The notes under the pieces: model-generated | Told to the model about the DNA's origin: nothing | The model's database searches: none | The model's input: the letters and a program-made list of their open reading frames with translations, nothing else | Assembly (NCBI GenBank): GCA_029245955.1 | Contig: JAQWOH010000084.1 | Span: forward strand, 62,001-126,000 | DNA from: Fuerstiella sp. | GTDB taxonomy: Bacteria; Planctomycetota; Planctomycetia; Planctomycetales; Planctomycetaceae | Length of the DNA: 64,000 bases | Reading direction: 5' to 3' | Shown here: positions 1 to 9,048 of the stretch, in pieces | How positions within the stretch are numbered: position 1 is the first letter of the stretch | Layout: each line of letters starts with the position of its first letter | Translations under genes and position numbers: made by a program

Positions 1-1
1 C

Positions 2-112
2 GGAGAAGGCAGTCTGCGACTGGCCATCGTCGAAAACAGCCAGCGTCTGCGTCAGGCGGTGCGGCAGATCGATAAGTGCCTGACCAGGGACGAAGTGGAG
101 ACGGCAACGTAG
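2..112 (+). CDS. C-terminal end of a class I/II PLP-dependent aminotransferase (partial)
   Basis: An open frame runs in from outside the window and ends at a TAG, giving 36 residues. The piece contains [12 protein letters not shown] followed by an R-x-RQAVRQID stretch. This resembles the conserved end of class I/II aminotransferases of the alanine or LL-diaminopimelate type, which typically read GEGYVRFALIEN and then RIRQAVRGI. The PLP lysine and substrate-binding regions lie upstream and cannot be checked, so the exact substrate is unknown. The family call rests on one short motif; the reading frame itself is well supported by that motif and the clean stop. Confidence 0.6.
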   Translation, partial: GEGSLRLAIVENSQRLRQAVRQIDKCLTRDEVETAT

Positions 113-282
113 TGCGCCGTCGCAGCCGGAGACGATGGCTGTGTTCGATCTGAATGGGTGCTGATGGTTGTCCGCCGCGGGCTGCGCGGCAGCACCGAAG
201 AAAAGATGCGAGAGCTTGTGCTACGCTTCATTCAGCGGCTGGTATCCACTGCATTTCGATTCAGAACGAAAGCGAACGGGCG

Positions 283-795
283 ATGATTCACAACGGATTT
301 CAAACAGCATTCATCGTGGCGATTCTGGGGACGATCGGATGCCACGACGGGCAGACTCCTGTCGTTGAATCGCCCCCCACTCCGCCGGATTCAGCTGCGG
401 CAGAGACGGGGCATACTCATGGTGACGCAGACAAACTTGTCTGGGTGCGCAGCGATATCGAAGAAGGGGAATTCCTGATCTCCCTGGGTCATCACGGTGA
501 ACACTTCCATGGAGGTGACGATATTGAGCCGGCCATCAGCATTTCACGAGGTGAGGAAGATGTTTCGGATGCGGTTGTTTACAACAGTCTTGTGGCCGAA
601 GAAGGCGAGACCGTGCTGTGCGAGGAGCAGGCAACCGTCTTTGAACCAAAGACGGATGAGGAGCCTGCTCACTACGCTCAGGGCGGGCTGACCATTCCGA
701 AGGAAACACCGACGTTCCTGATTCGATTCCGCATTCAGTTGCCAGGCGTCGAGGCTGAATCGACACATGACATCACTCTTGACGTAAGCCATTAA
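283..795 (+). CDS. Small His-rich putative lipoprotein, function unknown
   Basis: I do not recognise this family. The ATG chosen gives 170 residues beginning with a short charged/polar start, a hydrophobic stretch (FIVAILGTIG) and a cysteine at about residue 19, consistent with a lipoprotein signal. Longer in-frame starts would bury that signal. The mature part opens with a Pro/Ala-rich linker and then has several histidines (GHTHGD, GHHGEHFHGG) mixed with acidic residues, suggesting metal binding or a periplasmic metal-linked role; this is inference only. The middle and end look like a compact beta-rich domain. It stands alone, 72 bases before the convergent Fae-like gene. Confidence 0.7.
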   Translation: MIHNGFQTAFIVAILGTIGCHDGQTPVVESPPTPPDSAAAETGHTHGDADKLVWVRSDIEEGEFLISLGHHGEHFHGGDDIEPAISISRGEEDVSDAVVYNSLVAEEGETVLCEEQATVFEPKTDEEPAHYAQGGLTIPKETPTFLIRFRIQLPGVEAESTHDITLDVSH

Positions 796-866
796 AAACT
801 ACCCGGGCCGACTGGCACGGGATGACGTCACTGAACACGCAAGGCGCGTGTTCAGGGTGAGCACTG

Positions 867-1415
867 TCAAATTTTGCCGTCCAGCCCCATTTGATAGTAC
901 TTGTGCGTAATCTTGTCCTGGTTCTCCAGGAGCCAGTCGATGGATGGTTCGCACACCATCGCTTTATGGATGGCTTGTGCCATCGCCTTGCGGTGAATAT
1001 CGAACAACGCTTTGTGGTCAAGATTGTCGTCGGTGGATACACCGGGGTTCAGCCAGACACTGCAGATGATTCCGAGGTCATTGGCTTTCTCTTTAGGAAT
1101 GTCGCCCGCGCGAACTGCGTCCAGTACCCCGTTTGCGATGGCTGCCTGAACAGTGCCCATCAGAATATTAGTGTAGCGGGTGTTTTTGACGGTGACCTTG
1201 CTGACGCAGAGTGTCACAGGGCGGACCTGAATGTCGGTGTTCAGAATCGCGAACACTTTCGAGTGTCCCATCGACTGGTCTCCGGTGAGCGTCGCCAGAG
1301 CCGTGCCAACCGGCCCATCGAGTTCACCGATGACGACCTCCGGCTCAGCTGCGGTAAAGGGCGGGCCGCCAGCCACAAGAGATTCACCTGTACGGAGGAC
1401 GATGCGTTCAGACAT
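867..1415 (-). CDS. Formaldehyde-activating enzyme (Fae) homologue, divergent active site
   Basis: Characterised Fae condenses formaldehyde with tetrahydromethanopterin in C1 oxidation; planctomycetes are among the bacteria with this pathway. The 182-residue product follows Fae end to end: GESLV near residue 10, the VVIG-x-x-DGPVG segment at about 27-36, a KVTVKN segment, the QAAIANGV helix, and the DIPKEKANDLGIICSVW region. It is close to the family's usual length. The odd point is residue 24. Where characterised Fae has A-H-I-D-L with a proposed catalytic His, this protein has A-E-P-E-V. It is therefore more likely a Fae-like paralogue than the main Fae. No other H4MPT gene lies in the window. 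Confidence 0.85.
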   Translation of the reverse strand: MSERIVLRTGESLVAGGPPFTAAEPEVVIGELDGPVGTALATLTGDQSMGHSKVFAILNTDIQVRPVTLCVSKVTVKNTRYTNILMGTVQAAIANGVLDAVRAGDIPKEKANDLGIICSVWLNPGVSTDDNLDHKALFDIHRKAMAQAIHKAMVCEPSIDWLLENQDKITHKYYQMGLDGKI

Positions 1416-1631
1416 GGAATTCGTAGTCCCGATGGAGTTTAGGTTGACGAGAAGCGGGTGTTGCCGGTTTCAGAGCCCTGGCAGAGGCGCGTAAGCTATC
1501 GATACTGAATTCGGCATGCAAGTGGCATCACCGGCGCCAGGTCGCAACACTGGTTCCGCCAGGAAGATCAGGATGTGTGAAGCCTGCGGATGTCGATCTG
1601 TCGTGGTTCGCTACGTCGATGTTCGGGCGTG

Positions 1632-4600
1632 TCATTTCTGCGCCGAAAGAAATGCCAGCAGATCCGCAATCTGTTCATCGGTCAGGTCATTCAGCAGGCG
1701 ATCCGGCATCAGTGAAACGGTTTGCTGAATCAATTCTTCAAGGTCGGTCCTTGGGATCACGATGTTTTCGTTCTTGACCGTTCGCAGTGTGACATCAGAC
1801 GCTGTTCGATGGACCAACAGGCCGGAGTGTACTGCGCCATCAATCGTCAGTGCCGTCCATGCAGCGAACTTCGGGTCAATCTTCTGCGACGGATCCAGTA
1901 TTGCCGCAAGTATCTCTCCGGCTTTCAGACGTTTTCCTGTATCGTCCAGTGCCGGACCGATCTGACCACCCGTCTTACCAATGCGATGGCAGGTGATGCA
2001 CTGAAAGCGTTTGTTGGTGAACAACGCTGCCCCTTTGGCAGCATTGCCTTTCATTGACAGCAGATGTGCCGCGTCCAGTCGGCGGTTGAGTTGCTGGCGA
2101 TACGCCTGAGGTTGAAAGCGGGTGAACAGATTGTGGATCTCCGGAGCAGCGTTTCGAGCGTCGGCCAGCAGACTTGTGCGATCATCGTCGGAAATATCTC
2201 CGCGGTCCAGTCTGGCGACGACTTCCAGCGCCTGAGGTGTCGATTGCAGAGATGCTGTGATCGGAACTGAGGTTCCGTCGGATGGAAGCGACGAAACCCA
2301 TGCTCGCAGCATGTTTACACCATTGACGTCGACTTTCCGTGAGCCGATGTGTGGCATTCGACCTCGGCCTGAACAGGTCGTGCGATAAACCAGGACAGAA
2401 TGTGACGGTTTTCCGGGAGAGACGATCGCACCGCCGGGAATCTGAAACGTACCCTGAACCGGTATCGCGTCGATCATCTTCGTTTCTGCCAGAGACGCTT
2501 CATGTCGCAGGTCGATGGTCGCCGTCCCGCCTGCGCCGCGCTGATGACAGTGAGCACAATTGACGGAAAGATAAGAACGTGCGCGATGTTCCAGGGGGGC
2601 TTCAGTGTTCTGGGTACCTGATAGTGCTGCCACTCGAGGATCTGTGGAGTTACGAGCATCGTCGGGAATTTGTCCGCTCAACAGCCCGATGTTGCGCAGC
2701 CATTCAATCTGATTGCGAGTTGTCAGTTCTGTTGTGACCGCCGCATCACGCGTTGCGTGGTCATGGTGTGACCGGCGGGTCTGTCCGGCATCGTTCTTGA
2801 TAAATTGAACGGGGCGGTTCAGCTGCGACAGTGTGAACCCCAGGACACCGCCGGCCCACGAGTTATGACACCGAATACATTCGGAACGGGAATGCACATG
2901 CCACGTTGCTTTGCCGAATGATTTGTCGTAATCCGATAGCTGCAGTTCGGCGCCGCCAGTGGGGACAAGTTCTGCATCTGTCTGATCCGTATTCCAGAGA
3001 TAGCTGTAACCCGCCCATGTTTTTCCGTTGAACTGCAGAACCTGTGTTTCCAACGCAACCCTGGCGTATCCTGTTGATTTTTCGATTTTGACAGTGCGCG
3101 CCAGCACGCTGCCTGTTGGAAAGTGCATGGATTCGCGCAGGCTGCTTTCCTGCATTCGTTTTGGCCCGGGCAGCACCTGAATTGGTTCGGTGCCCGGAAC
3201 ACCAAGCCAGCGAACAGCGGTGGCACCGTCGTTCCACATGGGGGCATTGATTTCCACGGGAATCACGCCCGGATTCGGTACCTGGTTGCCGACGTCAGAA
3301 AACAATCCTGTCTCGCTAAGCAGCCGTGGAAATGCTGAAGGTTCGCCGACGGCTTCGTTTCGTTCCAAACCGTAGATCCTGCCTTCGTCAAAATGTAACA
3401 GCAGTAGTTCGTCCGAAGTGTCTTCACCAAACGCCACAATGCGAACCGAAGGATCAACAAGGTCAGTCAGGTCTGTCAGCGAATCGGCGCTTTCATCTTC
3501 ACTCTTCGTGATGGTTGCAGACCAGATTCGTCGAGTCTCGTAGTCGCCGAAAATGTAGCGGCCTTTCAGTTCCGGAAACTGTGAGCCCTGATAGACGAAG
3601 CCGCCCGTCACGGACGCCCCTTCTGCGTGTGAATAAGCAACCGCCGGTGCAACAATTGGTGTTGGTCCTCGTTTGCCGTCCGGGATCACCGTGTGCGGTC
3701 CTTCGACAATACTCCAGCCGTAGTTGCCGCCAGGCTTCACGTTGTAGACCATTTCGTAAAGTTCCCAGCCGACATCGCCCACCCACAACTGGCCATCCGG
3801 ACCGAAGTTCATCTTCCACGGATTACGAAATCCATAGGCCCAGATCTCTGGCAGAGCTTCGTCGAAAGAATATCGCAGGCCGCCTGCGTCGAATTGTTCG
3901 GAACCGTCGTCCGAGCGATCGTTGTTCGCTGCCTTCACAAACGGATTGTCCGCCGGAACGGTGTAGAGTGGTCCATCGTCCGTGGGATTGACGTCAATTC
4001 GCATAATCGTGGACAGCCGGTTGGTGACGTCCTGCCCGGCTCGACGAGGATCCGGTGGGTTGGGAACTTCGCCGTCACCCGCGGAGATGTACAGGTATCC
4101 ATCCGGGCCAAATTGCAGACAGGCACCGTTGTGACCACCTTCCGGCCAGGTCAGAACAATCTTCTCGCTGGCGATGTCACATCGAGGAACGCCCTTGTTA
4201 TCAAATACAACGTTGAAGCGGGACAGTCTTGTGCCGTCTTCCAAATGCGTTTTCTTGATTCCGCTGACAATATTGTATGTCAGCCAGCAAACGGGAACTT
4301 CCGGATACTGCGGATGGAATGCCAGTCCGTAGGCATTCCTCACGGCTTTGGCAGATTCGTGCGGTGTGAGCTGATCGAAGACCTGTGCAAGGTCAACAAA
4401 CAGATCTGGTTCGGAGACCTCACGGTCGTCGGGAAATGAAAACACTGCGCCTTCACGAGTGATGACCCACAGACGGCTGTTGTCGGGGTCGCGTTCGAGA
4501 TACAGCGGCTGGTCAAATTTCAGGTTGGGAAATCGCAGTGTTTGCTTCAGCGGAGGAGGTGGTTCCGGTGACCCCACGATTCTTGACATGGTCCACGGTG

Positions 4601-4745
4601 TACGTTCGGTTATTTCCTGAGCTGGTGCTACGGACAGCAAAAATGCGGCAGAAAGCGGAAACACGATGGTCGCCGCCTGTAACAGCGGCCTTTTAAACGC
4701 CGTACGGAAGATATTTGTCACGACATGCTTTCTGCGATGCGTCAA
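1632..4745 (-). CDS. Secreted PQQ-type sugar dehydrogenase fused to c-type cytochrome domains
   Basis: This 1037-residue secreted protein joins three modules. Residues about 50-470 form a glucose/sorbosone-dehydrogenase-like beta-propeller (GGHNGACLQFGPDGYLYISAG, WAYGFRNPWKM, GGNYGWSIVEG). Residues about 490-810 resemble the di-heme family whose members carry CxxCH motifs; CIRCH is near 622 and CAHCH near 729. The C-terminal part is the planctomycete/verrucomicrobial heme-binding domain with CITCH near 915, followed by GGQIGPALDD and ILDPSQKIDPKF. Sugar oxidation could therefore pass electrons through three hemes within one polypeptide. The leader is hydrophobic and ends near APAQE. The start is uncertain: a TTG is used here, and an in-frame GTG at 4721 also gives a good signal peptide. 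It is a single gene with no operon partner. Confidence 0.88.
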   Translation of the reverse strand: MTHRRKHVVTNIFRTAFKRPLLQAATIVFPLSAAFLLSVAPAQEITERTPWTMSRIVGSPEPPPPLKQTLRFPNLKFDQPLYLERDPDNSRLWVITREGAVFSFPDDREVSEPDLFVDLAQVFDQLTPHESAKAVRNAYGLAFHPQYPEVPVCWLTYNIVSGIKKTHLEDGTRLSRFNVVFDNKGVPRCDIASEKIVLTWPEGGHNGACLQFGPDGYLYISAGDGEVPNPPDPRRAGQDVTNRLSTIMRIDVNPTDDGPLYTVPADNPFVKAANNDRSDDGSEQFDAGGLRYSFDEALPEIWAYGFRNPWKMNFGPDGQLWVGDVGWELYEMVYNVKPGGNYGWSIVEGPHTVIPDGKRGPTPIVAPAVAYSHAEGASVTGGFVYQGSQFPELKGRYIFGDYETRRIWSATITKSEDESADSLTDLTDLVDPSVRIVAFGEDTSDELLLLHFDEGRIYGLERNEAVGEPSAFPRLLSETGLFSDVGNQVPNPGVIPVEINAPMWNDGATAVRWLGVPGTEPIQVLPGPKRMQESSLRESMHFPTGSVLARTVKIEKSTGYARVALETQVLQFNGKTWAGYSYLWNTDQTDAELVPTGGAELQLSDYDKSFGKATWHVHSRSECIRCHNSWAGGVLGFTLSQLNRPVQFIKNDAGQTRRSHHDHATRDAAVTTELTTRNQIEWLRNIGLLSGQIPDDARNSTDPRVAALSGTQNTEAPLEHRARSYLSVNCAHCHQRGAGGTATIDLRHEASLAETKMIDAIPVQGTFQIPGGAIVSPGKPSHSVLVYRTTCSGRGRMPHIGSRKVDVNGVNMLRAWVSSLPSDGTSVPITASLQSTPQALEVVARLDRGDISDDDRTSLLADARNAAPEIHNLFTRFQPQAYRQQLNRRLDAAHLLSMKGNAAKGAALFTNKRFQCITCHRIGKTGGQIGPALDDTGKRLKAGEILAAILDPSQKIDPKFAAWTALTIDGAVHSGLLVHRTASDVTLRTVKNENIVIPRTDLEELIQQTVSLMPDRLLNDLTDEQIADLLAFLSAQK

Positions 4746-4919
4746 AAATGGCGTCGATTCCTGATCGAACGCGAGATATCAACGCGTTTGCGGGAATTCA
4801 ACGGGGCACTCTGAAATCAGGTCTCCACGGATTCAGGCCAGTTTACTATGCTCAGGCCCAATTCCAATTGGCCGACAGCCAACCTCTTCCCATCGTTGCC
4901 GATTCATTCATAACCAGCC

Positions 4920-6428
4920 ATGAATATCAAGTTCTACAACACACTCACAAATTCCACGGAAGATTTCACGCCTGTCGACAGTGACGTCGTGCGAATGTAC
5001 AGCTGCGGTCCGACGGTCTACGACTTCGCTCACATCGGCAACTTTCGGTCATTTCTGTTTGCCGATGTCATTCGCAGATCGCTGGAATTCTTTGGCCACG
5101 ACGTCCACCACGTCATGAACATTACCGATGTCGGTCACATGACGGATGACAGCAATGCTGATGGCGCAGGCGAAGACAAAATGGCCGCCGCCGCCCAGCG
5201 GGTGAAAGAGGACAAGAAATCCGGCAAGGTGCCCGATGGGGCCGTTGAGAATCCCGAGGATCCCTATCAGATTGCAGATTACTACACCAAAGCGTTTCTT
5301 GAGGATGCTCAGTTGTTGGGTGTTAAGGTCGCCTTCGAACCCGACAATATTCTGAAAGCAACTGACAATATCGACACGATGCAGGAGATGATTTCGGAGC
5401 TGATCGACAAGGGCCATGCATATGTTGGCCCTGACGGCGTTGTCTATTTCAGCGTCGACAGTTTTGACGACTATGGCAAACTCAGCGGCAATACTTTGGA
5501 TCAGCTACGTGAGGGTGAATCCGGACGAATCAGTGACGAGAATCAGTCGAACAAGAAACACCCGTCGGACTTCATGTTATGGAAGGCCGACGAGGCTCAC
5601 ATCATGAAATGGGATTCGCCGTGGGGCACTGGCTATCCGGGCTGGCACATCGAATGTTCTTGCATGGCTCGTAAGCGTCTGGGCAAAGATGTCATTGATA
5701 TCCACACCGGTGGCGAAGACCTGATCTTTCCCCATCATGAATGTGAGATCGCTCAGTCACGCGGAGCCACAGGTGCGGATGCATTTGCAAAGTTCTGGAT
5801 GCACGCTCGCTTTCTGATGGTGGAAGGCGAAAAGATGTCCAAGAGCAAAGGCAATTTCTGGACCGTGCGTGACGTGCTGGAAGGCCGTGCGACGGGAGTG
5901 AAAGTGCATCCGGCCGTCTTACGCCTGGAACTGATCAAGTCACACTACCGATCCAACATGAACTTCACCAAAAAGGGACTGCAGGATTCGGCCAACGTTG
6001 TGAAACGTTTGACCGAGTTTCGGAAGAAGCTGGAATCGGCGGCCGGTGATACGACGGCAGAAGTCGATTTGACTCATCCGATTCTGCAGGCCTTTGGCGA
6101 AGCTCTGGCCGACGACCTGAATTTTTCCAAGGCACTGGCCGTCGTTTTACCGTGGGCAGCGACTGAGCCGGACAGTCCTGCTGAGGCGCTGGCGGCGCTG
6201 GACCGAATCAACGATGTGCTGGCAGTGGCACCTCTGGCAGCAGTCGATGGCGCGGGGTCCGGATCGGATGACGAACCGGATATTATTTCGCTGTGCAAAG
6301 CGATGGACGATGCACGCGGTGCAAAGGACTGGTCAACATCCGATTCCATTCGTGCACAACTGGAAAACGCCGGTTACGATGTTCAGACCACGCCGGAAGG
6401 TACTGTCGCGGAAAAAAAACTGGCATAG
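4920..6428 (+). CDS. cysS: Cysteinyl-tRNA synthetase
   Basis: CysS charges tRNA-Cys with cysteine in the cytoplasm. The 502-residue product has the class I signature HIGN at about residues 38-41 and KMSKSKGN near 305. The zinc-site cysteines and histidines are in the expected places: C29 in YSCGPTVYD, the Cys in WHIECSCMA and HHECE. Length is slightly above the usual 460-480 because of an insertion at about residues 75-110 that is rich in Asp, Lys and Ala, a region where planctomycete versions often carry extra sequence. The ATG chosen begins directly with the conserved [10 protein letters not shown]. It is monocistronic, with a repeat cluster immediately downstream. Confidence 0.97.
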   Translation: MNIKFYNTLTNSTEDFTPVDSDVVRMYSCGPTVYDFAHIGNFRSFLFADVIRRSLEFFGHDVHHVMNITDVGHMTDDSNADGAGEDKMAAAAQRVKEDKKSGKVPDGAVENPEDPYQIADYYTKAFLEDAQLLGVKVAFEPDNILKATDNIDTMQEMISELIDKGHAYVGPDGVVYFSVDSFDDYGKLSGNTLDQLREGESGRISDENQSNKKHPSDFMLWKADEAHIMKWDSPWGTGYPGWHIECSCMARKRLGKDVIDIHTGGEDLIFPHHECEIAQSRGATGADAFAKFWMHARFLMVEGEKMSKSKGNFWTVRDVLEGRATGVKVHPAVLRLELIKSHYRSNMNFTKKGLQDSANVVKRLTEFRKKLESAAGDTTAEVDLTHPILQAFGEALADDLNFSKALAVVLPWAATEPDSPAEALAALDRINDVLAVAPLAAVDGAGSGSDDEPDIISLCKAMDDARGAKDWSTSDSIRAQLENAGYDVQTTPEGTVAEKKLA

Positions 6429-6522
6429 GCACGCCGTTGGCGTGCTGTCTGAATTCAAGTGTGCCACTGGCTTCGCCAGTGTCTGTCGGCATTCGAAAAC
6501 ACTGGCGAAGCCAGTGGCACAC
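6429..6522. repeat. Cluster of nested hairpins (REP-like): 24-bp perfect inverted repeat plus an adjacent 17-bp hairpin
   Basis: Immediately after the cysS stop is a 7-bp stem with a GTT loop (gcacgcc at 6429-6435, ggcgtgc at 6439-6445). Next come two 24-bp arms, 6459-6482 and 6499-6522, which are perfect reverse complements separated by 16 bases. Each arm is itself a hairpin (cactggc, 3-nt loop, gccagtg). The shared design of 7-bp stems with 3-nt loops, placed between genes, is what REP/BIME elements look like. It could also act as a terminator or mRNA-end structure for cysS. No T-run follows, so a plain intrinsic terminator is less likely. Confidence 0.8.
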
Positions 6523-6626
6523 AACCCGGCAGACGCAATATCGCCATGAAGGACTGGGCCGTGACTTTGGCGCACGACTGAATTACCGCAAGGGAAGTAT
6601 GCCTTTTGAGCTTCCCTCGTCTGGAT

Positions 6627-7634
6627 CTAATTACCAATCTGCAGCAGCACTTTTCCACTACGAGCCTTTTCTTCGGCCGCAGTGACGGCTTGGCTGATTT
6701 GGTCGAGTGAAAACGTCTCACCAATGGACGTGGACAGGACTCCGTCAAGAATCAGACGTGTGATGCGTTTGACGAGTTTCAGCTTGAACAACAGGTTCCG
6801 GTCGTTCATGAAGTTCCCCAGCCAGAATCCTTCGACGCTGGTCTGTTGCGTCATCAGCGTTCGCGGATTGAGTTGAAGCGGCTGTTCGCTGAGCGTGCCG
6901 AAGACCAGCATGCGGCCCTGATGGCCGAGTTCTTTGACGACGGCAGATCCTGTGGCACCACCCACCGGGTCAATGGCGTAACGCACTTTTCGTTCTCCCA
7001 CAATGCCACGAATCGATGACAGCAACTCGTCCACCGAATCCTTTGCCGGATCGAATACAACCACTTCTGTCGCGCCTGCCGCTTTCAGGTCTGCCACGGC
7101 CTCTTCGTTGCGTACAACGTTCAGTGTCCTGAATCCGAGGGAGTGTCCCAGACGTGCGACCATCATTCCCAGTGACGATCCTGCGGCGGTCTGCAACAGC
7201 CATTCGCCGCTTCGCACTTTCAGCACTTCCTGAATCATGATCCACGCGGTGGCAGGATTCACAAAAAACGTCGCCGCCTGCTCAACGGACAGTTGGTTGC
7301 TGACTGGTATCACCTGTGCCGCGGGAACGACAGCGTATTCAGACCAGTTACCCCCGGCTCTGTTCAGCACGGCCACGCGTTTTCTGTGGAACAGCTTTCC
7401 TCGCAGACCGCCGCCTGATGCTTCGACGATGCCAACGCCTTCGAAGCCCGGGCTCTGCGGCAATTGAGGCTCAACGCCGTAAGCGCCGCGAACGAACATC
7501 AGGTCTGACGGGTTGACGGGACTGGCCAGCATTCGCACAAGGACCTCGCCGTGTTTTGGCGACGGTCTGTCGCATTCGACACAAGTCAGGACCCGTGACG
7601 GCTCGCCTGTGGATTCAAATTGTACGCACTTCAT
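6627..7634 (-). CDS. Medium-chain dehydrogenase/reductase, quinone/enoyl reductase-like, zinc-free
   Basis: This is a cytoplasmic NAD(P)H-dependent oxidoreductase of the MDR superfamily, 335 residues. The N-terminal GroES-like half contains NPSDLMFVRGAYG and LPQSPGFEGVGIVEASG, close to the enoyl-thioester reductase (MECR/ETR) and zinc-free alcohol dehydrogenase-like branch. The Rossmann half has TAAGSSLGMMVARLG for the cofactor. I see no structural-zinc Cys cluster. The start at MKCVQFES matches the usual start of the family; the open frame extends 55 codons further but would run into the upstream glycosylase gene. The substrate is unknown. It lies 59 bases downstream of the glycosylase gene on the same strand, so the two may be co-transcribed. 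Confidence 0.88.
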   Translation of the reverse strand: MKCVQFESTGEPSRVLTCVECDRPSPKHGEVLVRMLASPVNPSDLMFVRGAYGVEPQLPQSPGFEGVGIVEASGGGLRGKLFHRKRVAVLNRAGGNWSEYAVVPAAQVIPVSNQLSVEQAATFFVNPATAWIMIQEVLKVRSGEWLLQTAAGSSLGMMVARLGHSLGFRTLNVVRNEEAVADLKAAGATEVVVFDPAKDSVDELLSSIRGIVGERKVRYAIDPVGGATGSAVVKELGHQGRMLVFGTLSEQPLQLNPRTLMTQQTSVEGFWLGNFMNDRNLLFKLKLVKRITRLILDGVLSTSIGETFSLDQISQAVTAAEEKARSGKVLLQIGN

Positions 7635-7693
7635 GACTTCGCTACCGCTGTGTGATTTTGCTGCGAAGTTTAACGTGCGGTACGCAGAGATTG

Positions 7694-8545
7694 CTAACCG
7701 AGGTCGACTCCAAGTTTTTTCATGAAGAACTTCATGTCTTCCCAGACCAGTTTCTTGGCAGATTCGTTCCGCAGCAGGTAAGAGGGGTGATACGTACACA
7801 TCACTTTGGCATCGCCATGTTGCAGGAATTGTCCTCGCAACCGTCCCACCGGCCTTGTTTCACGCAGCAGGTTCTGTGCTGCTACGGTTCCCCAGCAAAT
7901 AATGAACTTTGGCGCCACAATCCTGATCTGTCCCTCCAGAAACTCGCGGCAGTTGGCAGCTTCCTGTGGGTGTGGGTTTCGATTGCCGGGTGGCCGGCAT
8001 CGCAGAATGTTACAGATGTAGATCTCTTCACGTTTCAGTCCGCAGGCTGCAATGATCTTGTCCATTAGTATTCCGGCCGCACCGACAAAAGGTTCACCCT
8101 GTCGGTCCTCGTCTGCGCCGGGCGCTTCACCAATAAACATGATTTCGGCATCAGCGTTACCGACTCCGAAGACCGTTTGCCGTCGTGTGTCGGCCAGTTC
8201 GGTGCATCGTCTGCAGGCCGTTACTGCTTCAGCCAGTGTGCTCAGGCCTTCCGCTTTTTGCTCTGCCGTATGAAACGTCTGCTTCAGCAGCGCATGCGTA
8301 GTTTCCATGATTTCAGGCTGCTTAGCTGAACTGGGCGCAAGTCGGTCCGGCGACATCAGTCGCGTTCGACTGCCTGACTTGTTGACCGGAGCCTGGCGGG
8401 GGGCCGGATCTGTTCCTTTGAGGCGGTTTGCCAGTTGTCTACCTGGTGCCGCGGCGGGTTTCGGAAGTGTTACCGTCGGAAGATGGCTGATTCCCGAAGC
8501 GGTCATCATTTTCAGAAATTGTCGAAGTGCGCGGCTGTCCGTCAT
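7694..8545 (-). CDS. Uracil-DNA glycosylase, family 4 (iron-sulfur)
   Basis: Family 4 UDGs excise uracil from DNA and carry a 4Fe-4S cluster. The 283-residue product has the family motif [17 protein letters not shown] at about 139-155 and the late HPSYLLR motif near 254. Likely cluster cysteines are C111 and C114 (CRRC), C183 and C199; the [14 protein letters not shown] segment is typical. The first 90 residues are a Pro/Ala-rich low-complexity extension that the core family lacks, as often seen in planctomycete and phage SPO1-type members. The ATG start is the only strong one and the extension keeps normal codon character. An MDR reductase gene follows on the same strand. Confidence 0.93.
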   Translation of the reverse strand: MTDSRALRQFLKMMTASGISHLPTVTLPKPAAAPGRQLANRLKGTDPAPRQAPVNKSGSRTRLMSPDRLAPSSAKQPEIMETTHALLKQTFHTAEQKAEGLSTLAEAVTACRRCTELADTRRQTVFGVGNADAEIMFIGEAPGADEDRQGEPFVGAAGILMDKIIAACGLKREEIYICNILRCRPPGNRNPHPQEAANCREFLEGQIRIVAPKFIICWGTVAAQNLLRETRPVGRLRGQFLQHGDAKVMCTYHPSYLLRNESAKKLVWEDMKFFMKKLGVDLG

Positions 8546-9048
8546 AGTCGATACTCGGGTGAGATGATCAGAGAACGCCGTTCAGACAGCACGTACACCG
8601 TCGTGCTGCTCATCGGTACAGGATTCACCAGCTTGAGAAATGCGGCAGATATTGCCGAACGTCGCGGCGTTTGCAGTCTGACATGACTGGACGCATCATT
8701 TGTTTCGAAAAACCGAATTTACCACCGAATCCGCACACTCTGATTTGGCGATTAAGGAAAGATAGCGATGACGGATTGGGTTGTCTCGCTCATTTCAGTT
8801 GTTCCACCATTATCTCTCCACTTGTTCTCTCAGATTCAGTGAACTCTATGCCGATTGGGAATATTGTTCGCCAGTTTGAAGTGCCTGGGGAAGAATCCCT
8901 GGCGAGTGGATTACGTTGTTAACGGATGTCCACAGGCTGCATTAGCCCTTCACAGGGTGGCGACGAAAAAATTCAAAAGGTGCAGAGGTTCAGTTCCTTC
9001 AGGAGGAAGGCACTCTCTCATCTCAGGATGTACGCGAGGGATTGAAAA
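8546..9048. other. Divergent intergenic region with a long leader for the porin gene
   Basis: These 503 bases separate the divergent glycosylase and porin genes. Short open frames exist, but none has a family motif, ribosome site or coding bias I trust. The last 50 bases are purine-rich, with three GGA-containing stretches (aggaggaagg at 9001, aggatg at 9025, agggatt at 9038) just before the porin ATG. The last of these serves as the ribosome binding site. Promoters for both genes must lie here, but I cannot pick a convincing -35/-10 pair. Confidence 0.5.
9020..9041 (+). promoter_or_regulatory. Possible CsrA-type GGA sites over the porin ribosome binding site
   Basis: The 12-mer ending at 9031 (atctcaggatgt) matches 9 of 12 positions of the SELEX-derived CsrA consensus RUACARGGAUGU. 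A second GGA at 9039-9041 falls inside the Shine-Dalgarno sequence, 14 bases later, a spacing compatible with one CsrA dimer. A csrA gene is present near 36.4 kb. That the motifs bind CsrA is inference; GGA triplets are common in purine-rich leaders. Confidence 0.3.

Noticed and set aside
891-1442. Open frame of 183 codons on the plus strand opposite the Fae-like gene
   Set aside because: It mirrors a gene with clear homology and shows no family motif of its own.
3693-4439. Open frame of 248 codons opposite the sugar dehydrogenase gene
   Set aside because: It is antisense to a conserved beta-propeller; its codon use follows the complement of that gene and no motif is visible.
8671-8922. 83-codon open frame upstream of the porin
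   Set aside because: It has no motif, no ribosome site and mixed composition; more likely part of the leader and promoter region.
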